Positions 20,761-32,091 of a stretch of DNA of 64,000 nt are shown here, in pieces. The notes below the pieces were generated by a model that was given only the letters and a program-made list of their open reading frames with translations, had not been told where the DNA came from and did not search any database. The stretch's first letter is position 1. Each line of letters opens with the position of its first letter. Position numbers and translations under genes: made by a program. The DNA lies in assembly GCA_018907035.1 (NCBI GenBank), contig JACCIC010000064.1, forward strand, positions 248,001 to 312,000, written 5' to 3'. This stretch comes from Sycobia sp. Sy_11. Taxonomy: Eukaryota; Arthropoda; Insecta; Hymenoptera; Epichrysomallidae.

Positions 20761-21826
20761 AGATAATAAGGAGAGATTGCCGATGCCATATACGAAAGGC
20801 TCGACGATTTACGAGCGCCGGGAAAGTGCGCCCTCAATAGGCCCAACTGCTGTACTAACGCGCCAACGCAACGTCACAGCTACGTCAGCATAAATTAGTG
20901 TGCGCATTTGCCTACGTCACGAGCTGTGACGTGGAAAATAAATATATATAGATATAGCTTTATGCTCCTATTCAATGCGACGTTGCTGATTTCTTTGAAT
21001 CATACAGAGGCTAAACCAAATAATATTTAATATGCGCACGAGCATCAGAAAGCAATTCAGACCCAAAATCCAATGCCAGCTTCATAATGCAGACGAATTT
21101 TTCATTCTGCAAAAAACCAAGACTTTCCTTTCTTCCATTGTAGAATTTCATATTGAGTCTTATGATTTTATGCTAAAATAGATATTCTATAATTAGTTTC
21201 AAAATTTTCTTTTTAATATTTTATGCTTATATAAAATTGTAGGGACAGAAAGAGGAAATACATTAATTGTTTCAAATATTAAAAATATTAATAATAATAT
21301 AATAATGCTTTATATAATAATATAAAGCAAAAATTTAACTTTGTAATTTTTAACAGTATAGACGTTTTCTAAATCATAAGTACAAGATATAAGATTTACA
21401 TTGTATAACGTTTCACAATAGGATAGAATTTGAATTTTTGTATTATCTACAATATGCATTATCAATAAAAAAATGTATAAGTATTTTAAATTACTATAAG
21501 TTATGACACGAGCTTAAACATATTTTTAAAAAATACGAGTTTGACGTAGATTTTAATGTTAACGTAGTTGATCAATCCATATCTGTGATACTACATTAAA
21601 TATAATTCATAAATCACATACATTATTCCTAGTTTCCTTCACATTCAAACAGAATACTTTTCATTTATATTTATTATAATCTACTCTATATTTTTACTTA
21701 TTGATATTTTAAACAATTCGTGTAATTCCGATTTAACACAAAGATTGGTCTAAGGAATAGAGTCATTTTCTCTAGAAACTAATAAGGAAATTATTCTGTC
21801 TGTTTATTTATAATATTGCAGTGATT
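20761..21826. other. Intron with a CRE-like cluster
   Basis: Mostly AT-rich. A short GC-richer island at about 20790-20935 carries four TGACG motifs, two of them in an inverted repeat with ACGTCACAGCT arms (20871-20888 and 20912-20934), and TATA-like text follows at about 20940. No gene is seen. Confidence 0.4.
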
Positions 21827-22896
21827 GTGGACATAACCTCACTTATGATGAAATTATCTATTGAAAAATTTGTTAAAAAAAATTATCTGAATTACTTATG
21901 TATATATTATAGAGTAATTGCAATAATTTGTTTTATTCTGAAAATGCTAGTATAATATTTTAAAAAACATATAATAAATCGTTTATAATCTTAAATGTAT
22001 ATTCTATAATATATACAATTGAATACAGAGATGTTTGTAAAAACAGTAAACAAGTCAGCAAATAAACAGCCCCGATAGTATTTGTTATAAGCCTGTATAC
22101 TCATGTAAATGATGTATGTAAATCATGTAAATCATGTACAAAAATGTCAGATTTTTGTACCCCGAAGTGGTCCGTCGATCCTCGCAGATCCAAAAAGATC
22201 ACCGAACATTGTTTCTAAATATCGTAGCTTCTAAAATAGTTGACGAAACCAGCTGTACGTAAAAAATTTTATTTTGAAGAGATCTAACTATCAGACAATT
22301 TTATATAAAACATAAGTTTTATTCTATTAATTGATGCCGTTTATTACTATTATTTTAGCTAATAATAATACATTTGTAGATTTTTAATTCATAAACTAAA
22401 AATATTTATATTATATATATATAAATCTTTTCGTAGAAAAACAAAAAAAAATGTTCGTATATAAGAGCAATATTTATATAAAATATTTTTCGGAAATATT
22501 CCGAAGTAGCTTAATAAAAAGTAAATTATATAACGAAATTACAGCTGACAACTATGGACCATTAAAACAAATGGGTAAGTACATTTTATATGTATCCTCA
22601 TAAATAACAGCATGTATAGTTTAGCAGACATAATAAGTAGTTTATTATACGGTAGTAGTCTATCGACATTTCGTACTTTTTTTTACATTTTTTAAAACCA
22701 ATTTTCTTTCTATCTGTTTTGTTGAAATCAGTTTCATTTAAAAAATTTGTTTTATTTTTTTACTACTTTTTTTGATTTTTTTCTTATGTGTTTTTTAATT
22801 GGTTTGATTCAAAATCTATACTTAATCTATCTATCTAGAATTTTTATCAGTTTTTTATATAAATCTGACAAGTTATTCGAAACATCTCTGTTTAAA

Positions 22897-22948
<52 letters not shown>

Positions 22949-23122
22949 TAATATACATTTATGATTATAAACGATTTATTATATGTTTAAAATATTATAC
23001 TATAATTTTCAGAATAAAATAAATTATTGCAATTACTCTATAATATACATAAGTAATTCAGATAATTTTTTTTTAACAATTTCTTCAATAGATAATTTCA
23101 TCATAAGTGAGGTTATGTCCAC
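21827..23122. repeat. Large inverted repeat, arms about 220-260 bp
   Basis: The left arm starting GTGGACATAACCTCACTTAT at 21827 is repeated in reverse complement ending at 23122. Similarity runs inward at least to the CAGAGATGTTT block (about 22030 and 22890). The spacer is about 0.8 kb and contains a (TA)n run at 22901-22943. The right arm abuts LINE sequence. Confidence 0.75.
22901..22943. repeat. (TA)n microsatellite
   Basis: Pure AT alternation inside the right arm of the inverted repeat; the left arm has only a short equivalent. Confidence 0.9.
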
Positions 23123-23754
23123 GAGTGTCCAATGAGTGTCTCGAGATTCGTTGTGACAAGAGTTACGTCCACGTTTCCGTCTCCAACTTCATTGGGGATG
23201 GTAGCGATACTACCTGGGATATTGGCGATCCAGAGATTCCACTGCGCTATAAAATTTTCCACTTCTTCCCCTTTGCGGTTGGTGCGTTCAGACCCCCACA
23301 GGGGGGATCTGGCATTGAAATCAGCACCTATTAGCACCATCTTCCTTCTAACTGCGTGCAGGACCTTACTCAAGTGAGTAAGGTATACCCCTATTTCGTG
23401 GCTCGGCTGGAAGTATCCACTGACCACATCTATCGTCAAAGAACATAACCTAACCTCCGCTACAGCGAAGTGGGTATTTGTTAAGTGCGTTAATTTTCGT
23501 ACTGTCACCTCAGGATTGAAGACTGCTATAGCCGCCCAGGGGATTTTCCCGTCCACATATACCATCCTTGTGCGCAGCTCGAATCCCTCTATTCGGCCAG
23601 TACGCTGGTATGGCTCCTGGAGAAGCAGGATGTCTACTCCACTTTCCACACATTTTGACCTTATCTCTGGAGTGACCCTGCGTGCTCTTCTGGCATTTAA
23701 CTGCGCTAAGCGTAGGACAGGTCCACTTTTGCTCTTTCGTGCTCTACTGTCCAT
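23113..23754 (-). pseudogene. LINE A ORF2 start: apurinic-type endonuclease
   Basis: This is the N-terminal endonuclease of a non-LTR retrotransposon, which nicks target DNA to prime reverse transcription. The 213-codon frame is uninterrupted. It shows LRLAQLNARRARR (the Asn motif), ILLLQEPYQ (catalytic Glu), the MVYVDGKIPWAAI strand, GADFNARSPLWGS (Asp/Asn motif) and a region like DVTLVTTNLETL. The closing SDH motif is lost or shifted where the inverted repeat begins at 23122, and the whole reverse transcriptase is absent. It overlaps little with the upstream ORF1, whose end is at 23770. The clade is probably R1-like. Confidence 0.85.
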
Positions 23755-23769
23755 AATCCGTGGAGATTA

Positions 23770-25080
23770 CTAATCTCTCCATGGCAGCCTTGTATGCTGA
23801 ACATTTTGTGTCAATGGATCTATGATTTGATGCTCTCTTGACCTTTTACAATTAACACATTTTGGCGTTGCTTCTTTTTTGTTGCATTCTTTACTGCCAT
23901 GTCCCGCTAAATTGCAGTGCAAGCAGCATTGTTCCGCTCTACAGTGCTTGGCTACGTGCCCGTAGCCTTGACACTTGTAGCACCTGGTTACGCTAAGGTA
24001 GTCTTGCACTCGGCAAGACAGTCACTCTATGTATATTCTTTTCCTTTCCAATAGTTTGGCCCGGATGGCCGGAGTGATTTCTACCACCCAGTTTGTTACT
24101 GCGTCGCTCCTCTTGACCTTTTTGAAGCGAAGTTTGAAGAAGTCAGAAAATTCTTCTGTCGAGGCCAAACCCTCGTTTTGCTCATATATAGCCGAGGACA
24201 CCTCATCTGGCGACATGTCCTTGGGCACATCGTAGATGATGTCTTTCCCATTGTTGGGGCTTCTATTTCGAATAGGTCGGTCACGCTTTTGTATGCCTCG
24301 AGCTTTTCCAACACCGTTACCGTTGCCGTTTCCACTAGGAGACTTTTGCTGGTCTCCCTCAGATTCTTTATCTGGACCTTGAGTTGCCTAGGGTTGAAAC
24401 TCTTTTGCAAGACTTCCTTTGCCTTTCCTGTGGACGAGATTGTCTCCACATCCCTAGGTTTTAATAAGACCACTTTTGATGATAGCCTTATTGTGGCTTT
24501 GGCAACGTGGGCCTTTGGAGCGACCAGTCGGTTCTCAGCTTTTTGCCTTTGGGTTGAGCTATTGTTGTTGCTATTGGAGACCACAGTCGCATGTGTCTGT
24601 AGTCCTTTGATCTCTTTTTGCTTTACAGCCAACTCATTCAAAGCCTCCGACTTTGCCTCAGCACGAGCACATCTGATGGCCATCTCCGATATGACCACCA
24701 TTCTTTGAGGCTTGTGAGCCTCTCTTTCCTCAGTTCAGGGTCCTCTGATATTTTAGGGCCATTTTTATAGTTTCATAGAGATCCACATCATGTGCTGGGA
24801 GGTTTAGTGAATCCCTGATAGGTTTAGTGAGTGCCTTTTCATTTAAGAGTACTGCTGCATAAGCATCACAGTCCCTCAGTATTGCTGGGCGCATCCTGTT
24901 GCTGTTCCTTAAGCTTGTTCTGCTCTGAGGGGGGGCTCTTATTTGCTTCTCCAATTTTCCCTTCAGTCGGCAGCATTATTTTGCTGGTCGTCTGGGTGGT
25001 ATCCCTAGAGTCACCACTTTTCACTAGTTTTATGAGCGGTATGTTACCTGCTCTTGTCTTGCTTGCGGTTGTTTCCAGCG
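23770..25080 (-). pseudogene. LINE A ORF1 (Gag-like, zinc knuckles), broken
   Basis: This is the nucleic-acid-binding first ORF of the same LINE. It runs from about 25080 downward through a Ser/Lys/Gln-rich N-part (TASKTRAGNIPLIKL), a helical middle (LKVQIKNLRETSKSLLVETA at about 24330) and an EVSSAIYEQNEGL region. At the C-terminal side are two good CCHC knuckles (CYKCQGYGHVAKHC and CLHCNLAGHGSKEC) and a third decayed one (CVNCKRSREH). The frame shifts at about 24870, 24720, 24230 and 24010. Its 5' end joins a foreign reverse transcriptase piece at about 25080. Confidence 0.75.
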
Positions 25081-25888
25081 AGCAGCCTTTCGACATGTCC
25101 AACCGAAGGATCCCGTCATAGGAAATGACGCAATATCGGAATGATTCCATAGATCGGGACCCAGGATGGAGCCTTGGGTCACGCCACACGTTAGCTCTTT
25201 TTACTTAGAGCCCTCTGCCGTTTCGTACAGAATAGATCTGTCCAAAGAATCTCCGATGATCTGGAGTAGGTACCTAGGTACATTAAGTCCTTTTCCAGTC
25301 CCCTCACACGTCTGTCAACCTAAGTTGAAGGCATTTTTGACATCAAATGCCAGCAGAAGATACACAGGTCGGAAGAAGTGATTCCCCCGCTCCGTAGTCT
25401 TGGCCGCTTTCACTACCTCCTGAATTGCATCTCTCGTGGACCGCCATCTCCGAAAGCCATACTGCCTTTCGGAAAGGTTCCCAGACGTAAAAAGCGCCGC
25501 TTATAGGCGGGATCTCACTAGCTTTTCCAGGACTTTCCCGGTGGTGTCTAACATGCATATGGATCTGTACGCCGACGGAGCATTAGCTAGTCCCTTGCCC
25601 TTGTTACCAGCACAAGTCTCGCCTCCTTCCAGCAGGGATAAAATGTTACCGCGTGAAGGCACGAGTTATACATTCGAAGCAACAGTTCAAGATGGCTTTG
25701 TACCACCGCTTTCAACACTTCCGCCCGATGTCCGCCTTGTCCTGTTGCCTTGTTGTTCTTCAGAGAGAGCACTGCTCTATCTAGCTCCGCACTTAGGAAG
25801 GTCGGTGCCTCAGGGTCCTCGGGAGCCAGAAGCTCATCCCCTCGTTTGCAATGCGTGGGTTAATAATAATTTTAATAATTTTAATTAA
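25080..25888 (-). pseudogene. LINE B reverse transcriptase fragment
   Basis: This is part of an R1-like reverse transcriptase. It contains the LKNNKATGQGG start of the fingers, WKEARLVL, and a palm-side motif GVTQGSILGPDLWN, followed by SYDGILRLDM. It breaks off before the YADD active-site motif, where LINE A ORF1 begins. Several stops and shifts are present. It is not the missing RT of LINE C or A by position, and is likely a separate insertion. Confidence 0.75.
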
Positions 25889-26229
25889 TAATTTTTAATA
25901 ATAATGTTTTTTTTTATAGAAGAGGAGAAAAATTCTTTATGGATCCCAGGGACCGGTCTCCGGGTATGTGGGAATCACCAACAGAAAGACATATCCACTA
26001 AAAAACTACCTTCTCGGTGCATCATCCCGACTCCTTCCTGCAGTTCTGAAAACATCTGCAAGCCGAAGTCGGCTGGCATGCCCCGAGGAGACCTCCTCAC
26101 CCTGGCTCAACTCCCCACCGCGGACACCGCCATTAGGAATTACTTCGTGTGTTAATGTCCTAGCTATGTGTTCCTGTAGCCAAGGCAAGGGGGCCAGGAT
26201 GTTCGCCTTGGGCGCCACCATATCCCAGC

Positions 26230-26960
26230 AAAATGGAAGGATCTAGGGAATGTCCGCCTTCTTCCGTCTAAGGATATCCTCGACGAAATAGGCAACCCTT
26301 GCCCATGTTTTCTGGCTGGAGAGCATCAGGGGGACGATGCCTTCCGGGGTAACCCTTCCAGCGTCCTCCCCCAGTAGCGCCCTCTTTTGCGGATCCACAG
26401 TAGATACAACCTGGATCCGCGACTTTGCCCATCTTGTGCAAGTATGTGCGGAAGTACCCATGGCCGGTCAGCATCTGGGTGAGATAGTAATTTACTTCCC
26501 CATGCTGCCGACCGATCCACGGGGCCACCTGACTTGTAAGTCTGGCGGTTCACCTTCCGCGCGTATCTTGCTCCCACCTATTCTGCCAGCAAGCCAGCGA
26601 ACGCTCTCTGGCTTGCTGCTTCCCTTGGGCTTGGCGAAGTGTCCTGTTCAACTGGTGGACGAACTTCCGCTCCTGGGTCAGGAGGTCTACCAGGATCACT
26701 CCGGCAACCACTAGGGAGGCGGCCTCCGAGACCGTGCGATACGAACACGCTACACGAAGAGCGCATCTCCTCTGTACAGCCGCCATGCGCCTGTGATACT
26801 TTTCATATTGTAGTGCATCGGCCCAGACTTCAGCACCGTAAAGCACGACGAACTCAGCAGCTCGCAGTAGCAGCCGCCTGATGCAGGGGCGTGGTCCTCC
26901 TACGTTGACCATGACCTTGCAAAGGGAGGCCGGCACTACCGCCGCCTTGTCCGCCGACCT
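26230..26960 (-). pseudogene. LINE C ORF2 C-terminal end
   Basis: This is the region after the reverse transcriptase in R1-like elements. It has YGAEVWADAL, RRMAAVQRRCALRVACSYRT, then LTGHGYFRTYLHKMGK with a Cys pair (GCIYCGSA), all typical for the C-terminus of R1-clade ORF2. A frameshift separates the part before 26550 from the rest, and more follow at about 26400. Confidence 0.8.
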
Positions 26961-27904
26961 CAAAAGGATACATCGCGGATGGTGTTCCTGTAGCCAAGTC
27001 TCCGAAAGGTCGACGTAGATCCGGATTTCAAGACAACCAGACCTAGGCTGCATGCCATATCCATCACTCGTCTTCCCCTAGAGTCCGGCGAAGGTTCCCC
27101 CCACTCCAGAGCTTTGCTGTTCAAATCCCCAGCCACTACCAGCTCCCCATCCATTTCTCTTACCGCATCCTCAAGGGCACCCACTTTAGACTGGAAACCC
27201 CCGATGGCCTCATTCGGGGTGAGATAGCAGCTGACGTAATTTGCTTTATTGCCCCTCACCCAGACGAAGCCGCGACCAGATCCGTGGCGCTCCACCCGAA
27301 AGCGGTGCGAGTTAAAAATCCAAATCGCCGCAGTACCGAGGTCGTCGCGATACCAAACTCCCGCATCTCCATCTCGATATTCTTCCCTGATGATGACGAT
27401 GTGAACGTCCTTCTCAAGACAAATCTGCGGAAGGAGATCGCTTGCCGTCCGACTCCTATTCAGGTTCGCCTGCAGGACTTTAACCATTTTGGCGAGACCT
27501 GGCAAGGGCTTCATGGAATACCACACAGACCCCGCAACTGTGTGTGGAGGCGTTCTACAGTCAGACGCCTTGTGTCCCTGCTGCCTACACCGGAAGCAGG
27601 CGGTGCTCCTGTCTGGGTCATCGCAACCCAAACCGCGGTGTCCATAGCCGAGACATCTGTAACAGCGCTCGACCTGGACCCTCCGCCGCAAGCCGCAAAA
27701 GACCCATCCAATGGACACCTTTCCGACTTCCAGTAGCCGCTGGCCAGCCTCTTCAGAGAGGCTCACGAGGGCTAGTCGTTTGCCGACTTTATTCTCCCTC
27801 GTAAGCCTTACCTCGAGGGGACTAGTATAGTCCCGCAAGATGCCAAGGAGGGCTGTCTTCACTTCGTCGAGTGTCGCGCAGCCGTCTACGTCTCTGATCG
27901 CCAA
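26960..27904 (-). pseudogene. LINE C zinc knuckles and endonuclease
   Basis: One open frame of 314 codons covers the end of ORF1 and the start of ORF2. First come VRLTRENKVGKRLALVSL and two CCHC knuckles (CYRCLGYGHRGLGC, CFRCRQQGHKASDC). After these are the endonuclease motifs LQANLNRSRTASDLL, the catalytic region with REEYRD (usual form EPY), and GDLNSKALEWGEPSPDSRG. That ORF1 runs into ORF2 without a stop is unusual; a decayed stop or a frameshift near 27480 is the simplest cause. The final part ends in STFRRLGYRNTIRD and then meets the deletion point. Confidence 0.85.
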
Positions 27905-28800
27905 GGTAGTCTTGCGGGTCAGAGCGCGAAGTGCCGCGTTTTGCCCGACGACCTCTTTGAGGGCATTCGTAAAGCCCTCCTTGCCCTCCGCCGAAGCCTT
28001 CTTAAACTCAATCAGGACATCGCCGTTTAATGTTCGGCGAATGTCCCTGACTGTGAGTCCATGCTGCGAGGGGTCGACCTTCTGGCGGATCCCGCCAAGG
28101 ATCTCCGCGTAGGTCTTTCCCTACGCGGGCTTGAGGGGCAGCGCCTCAGACCTTGCCCTTCTCCCTAGTTTACCTTTCGGTTTGGTGTGGCCCTCTCCAG
28201 ATTTTTGGCCCCCTTTGCATTGAACTTCTTTTTTTCTGTTTCTTTTTTTAGCTGCTCTCTTTTCTTACCTGATGGGGACATTCTTCCAGCCTTGCTCAGG
28301 CTGTCGATCGTTCCCACGGTTGGGTTTGGCAGCCACCTCTTCTTCTTTTAATGAACCTTCGTCTCTTTTTTTTCTTCTTCTTTCGTTCCCCCTTCAGGTA
28401 TTTCCGTTGGACAGGTAGAAGGATGTCTCTTCTGGCCTTCTATTATCTCGGCAACTTCGGGTGTATGTAGGCGCCGAGCTCTGAGGCACTTTCTGCTTAC
28501 GAGCTCCTCGAATTGGCTTTGTAAAGCCGAAAGTCCTTCCTTTATTATATTGTCAATGAGGGCTTTATCGTGATCATCCACAGCTGTGCTGCCATGACAT
28601 GCTGCACCAGCAGCGCTGTCAGCTTGGGCGTTACTGACCGTACGGGGGACATCCAGGCTGTTCACCCCCGTACTCTTCAGGTCCGTCTCCTGCTTCTTCA
28701 CTTTCTTGACGTCTTCTTGTTTGTTGTTGACAATAGTTTTCGTCCCCCTACGAGGCCAGCCTCCATGGATCCTTCAACGACGAGCTCACCAAAATGACTC
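27905..28800 (-). pseudogene. LINE C ORF1 N-terminal part
   Basis: This contains a Lys/Glu-rich, probably coiled-coil segment (KALIDNIIKEGLSALQSQFE, RRLHTPEVAEIIEGQKRH) and basic stretches. The frame is broken near 28350. It continues into the zinc-knuckle part. Confidence 0.6.
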
Positions 28801-30101
28801 CCCAACACTTGCCTGTAAGAGTCATTCTGGTTTGGACCTTCATGTACGGCTCTTTTACAGAGCCGGGGGATATAGCATGCCCCGACACGCTAGCCCACCT
28901 CTGCTCTCTCGAGCTTCACACCCCAACAATAAGGTGTTCCTCTCTCTGGAGAGTTTCCGGCAGACATTACGAGTCAGAACGCACTCGTCAATGCCGAATG
29001 ACTGGAGCTGGCTAGATGCCCAACCGCCCGTCCTACCGTCAGCAGGAGCCAAAGATGGTTCGGGTCGTCCTCGAAGACTCGCCTCCCCACCCAGGATCTG
29101 CCTTTGGTAGCTCCCAGGCATGCACCGCTCGGCAAGCGCGGTGGACCGTCTTTAGCTCCGTTTGGAGTCCCTTCTACCTCCCTGACAAAGCCAAGGGGGA
29201 ACGATCAGGCGAGAAGATTTGATCTGCATCAATTAATAAGCGACGCAAGCGTCGTGAGCCCCCCTGACAGATCAGAAAGAAGCCCGCCCCCTTCCATTCC
29301 GTTCTTGTTTAAAGAACAGAGGCGTGGGTGGCAAAAATTATGAGGTGCGTGAGTTGGGTTAGGCTTGTATAAGTATAGTTAGCAGTGGAAAGTGTCTCCA
29401 GCCAGAGCCCATGCGCATGTAGCCCCCACCCAGTACCAGAATGCTGCTCCGTGCTTCACTTTCGCAACCCGATTACCCTTATTAGAGGGCTCCTCGGGAG
29501 GCGTGGCGCCCACATCTTTATATTTGGGAACATGTCCGTTTATAGGCCCCCCCGCCAAACGATGGCGCACAGCAGACCCCTAGTCGGCCGCGCACGAGCT
29601 GGCAGTTCCAGTCGCGCCCGTGCCTTTCAGAGCCTGTAGAGTTCATCCACTCCGTGCTTGCTCGGCTTCGCTCCGTGTCTCGCTCCCGCTACTCGAACTA
29701 CTCTACAGAATTTCCGAACTGCGTGGCGCCCGAATCTTTATATGCGTGGTGTGTTTAACCCGTTTATGGAGCCCCCCTCGCCAGATATGATGCCTACAGC
29801 CTTACTCAATGACGGCTGCACTAGCATTGCCGGTACTCCCCCATTTTTCAATCTTTCAAGCTCGTCCACTCCGTGCTAGCCGTCCCGTAACCGAGCCGAA
29901 ACCGTCACACGCGAGCGTGACAATGTTTACCCTTCCTTTGCCAGGTGTTTTGTTGTCTGATGTGTCAGTGTTGTGAAGTGTATACCTGTAAGAGTGTGCT
30001 GTCCAGTTGTTGTAAGTATACTCCCTCCTCCTTTATCCGGGCTTGGGACCGGCACCGCCGAAACATAGGGTCACTATGAATCCGCGGTGGCGGAGTTGGA
30101 G

Positions 30102-30104
<3 letters not shown>
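28801..30104 (-). other. GC-rich 5' region of LINE C
   Basis: GC-rich compared with its surroundings, no convincing protein on either strand (the + strand frames here are shadows). It holds the block CGGTCCCAAGCCCGGATAAA (- strand, about 30045), which I believe recurs in non-LTR element untranslated regions. It starts at a TAA microsatellite. Confidence 0.5.

Positions 30105-30141
<37 letters not shown>
30105..30141. repeat. (TAA)n microsatellite
   Basis: About 12 TAA units directly border LINE C. Confidence 0.9.
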
Positions 30142-30142
<1 letters not shown>

Positions 30143-30885
30143 GATAAAAATTAGAACAGACTATAATAAGAATGAAATAATAATTACGTTAGTATTTAAT
30201 TCTTTTGGATTCTGGATAATATTTAATTATAATAATATAATGAAAACCACAATTACCAAAATTACAATTATGTAAATAATAATTAATTATATATTCCTCT
30301 CAGGTTAATATTTGATTATTATAATAACAAAAATTTTAAATGATTAAGTACTCTCGGTTTCTCAATTATATTTAATTATAATATAAGGATAATAATCATC
30401 ATATAAATAATGATTAATTATATACATTTGTCCTTTGGGACGTTCACACACATTTGATTATTCATGTATTCATGATATTTTTGCATGTATTCTTTTATAT
30501 GCGTGCTATATATTAAATAATATAAAAGTATAAAATATGAGACTTCTATATTATTTAATAAAAATGGGTTGCTCCAAATGCACACGACTAGTGCCATTAC
30601 AGCCTCCCAGAGTTCGTTATCGGTGAGCGCGGGACATCTTTTCCACGTTAGCTGCCGCACGGCTGCGGCTCTCTCTCGCGACGCGCGCGAGTCCCCCTGT
30701 GCTCTCCCCTGGCCTATTTTTGCGTGGCAGGTATCTTGAATATTCGCGCTCACATTGTTTTGATTGTCGCACGTTCGACCAATAATCGGGATCATTGCTC
30801 TATTATTTTATTTTCAACTTTAATTATTTGTAATGAAAGTTTTGCGTGTATTAGGTTGTGTAGATAATACGGGCTGATCGTCACA
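30142..30885 (-). repeat. Large LTR, copy 3 (partial, inverted)
   Basis: On the - strand it starts TGTGACGATCAGCCCG at 30885 and has the same GC-rich block with AGAGAGAGCCGCAGCCGTGC and GATGTCCCGCGCTC (30630-30710), then the AT/TTA-rich part. It breaks off at the TAA microsatellite and LINE C. The missing 3' half was not found beyond the LINE. Confidence 0.7.
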
Positions 30886-32091
30886 ACTTTAATGCAGTGG
30901 CTCTGAGAGTGGATAATATGTTTACGTGAGACACGATAAAGGAGGGAGATGATACATGGTGGTAGAAAATTTGAAAATTTCAAAATTTCACCATTTCTGC
31001 TGGTGAAACTAGCAATTGCGGAGAGGACTAGATAGAAAAAACTAACTCCTGTCCGACAAAATATAGATAAAACACGGTATCTTTATTTACTAAGGGTAAC
31101 AATTATACAGAGTGTTAAAGCTAGCTAATGTTATTAATTAAAAGAGGTTTATCGCCACTTCAGATATATATTTATTAACAAATTTGATCTATCACTTCGT
31201 GTACACAAACAGATTTTTGATTAATTTTTTTTTCTTCCACCTATTCTCCTGCGTGATCTCACTGAGAAGGGGGACTCCGTCGTCCTGCAAGGAAAAAGAA
31301 ACAACAAAAAACAAATAAAACTATAGCAAGTTATCGACAAGGGGGTCGCAAAGAAAGTGCAGACCCTGTCAATCAACTAAATTTATTTCAATAGTGTAAT
31401 CTTCAGTTTTCCCCACCTATTTTTCCGTTACTTCATATCGCATTGCCGTCACAAATACATATACCTATACACAAATTATGGTAATAACAAATAATAATAA
31501 TAATAATAATAAGTAAATAGATAAATAAATATTAAGTAAATAATATATAAATAAATAATAAATAAGTAAGTAAATGAATAAGTAAATAAGTAAGTAAATA
31601 ATAAATTAATACCACCGGGTCTACCGCGTAAACGCCACTCTCGGCGCACATTTGAGGTTCTTACGTGACCATGCAAATTTCCTACTCGACGCCCGCCCGT
31701 CAACCGCGTACGCTGATCCAACGACTCGCCCTTAGGTTCAAAACGGCGCGACACGCACCTACATCTAAGCCTCACCGTATGTGCGACGTCATCGTAATCT
31801 CCCGGGGTGATTATTCCCCGACTTGCCTCTTCCTTGCAATCCCTGTCTTCGTCTACAACATTATAACATCTCTCTACCAGATTTCTCGCTCATTCGTATC
31901 ACTACTCACTTACGGCTTCTATTCTTTTCACCAGTCTTTCACTCGATCTCTGCTCCCTGTTTTTCTCTTCCCTCTCTTTCTCGTCACGTTCTTTCTTTAC
32001 CTCTCCTTTTCTTTCACTCGATCTTTGTTCCGTTTCTCTCTTTCTTTTCTCTTCACTTTCTTTCTACAGCTCTCCCTTCGTGCTCTTTCAG
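30886..32091. other. Unassigned repeat-like region
   Basis: It includes a TAA/AAATAAGT-rich low-complexity part (31485-31610), a GC-richer block (31615-31830) and a pyrimidine-rich TCTTTC tract (31930-32070). Open frames here are low complexity. It may be remains of a further retroelement, but I cannot name one. Confidence 0.35.

Larger units (their letters stand above)
25905..30104 (-). mobile_element. LINE C, R1-like, internally deleted
   Basis: A GC-rich non-LTR element about 4.2 kb long on the - strand: a GC-rich 5' region (30104 to about 28800), ORF1 (28800-27480), an ORF2 endonuclease (27480-26970), then directly the C-terminal end of ORF2 (26960-26230) and a 3' untranslated part ending in an A-rich tail near 25910. 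About 2 kb with the reverse transcriptase core is missing at about 26965. Both ends lie in TTA/TAA-rich sequence. Confidence 0.75.

Noticed and set aside
27284..27736. 150-codon ORF on the + strand
   Set aside because: It is a shadow of the LINE C zinc-knuckle and endonuclease frame on the - strand; GC-rich DNA opens opposite frames here. The same applies to + strand frames at 23.1-29.9 kb.
30087..30275. ORF rich in Ile at 30087
   Set aside because: It is a translation of the TAA microsatellite and AT-rich LTR sequence.
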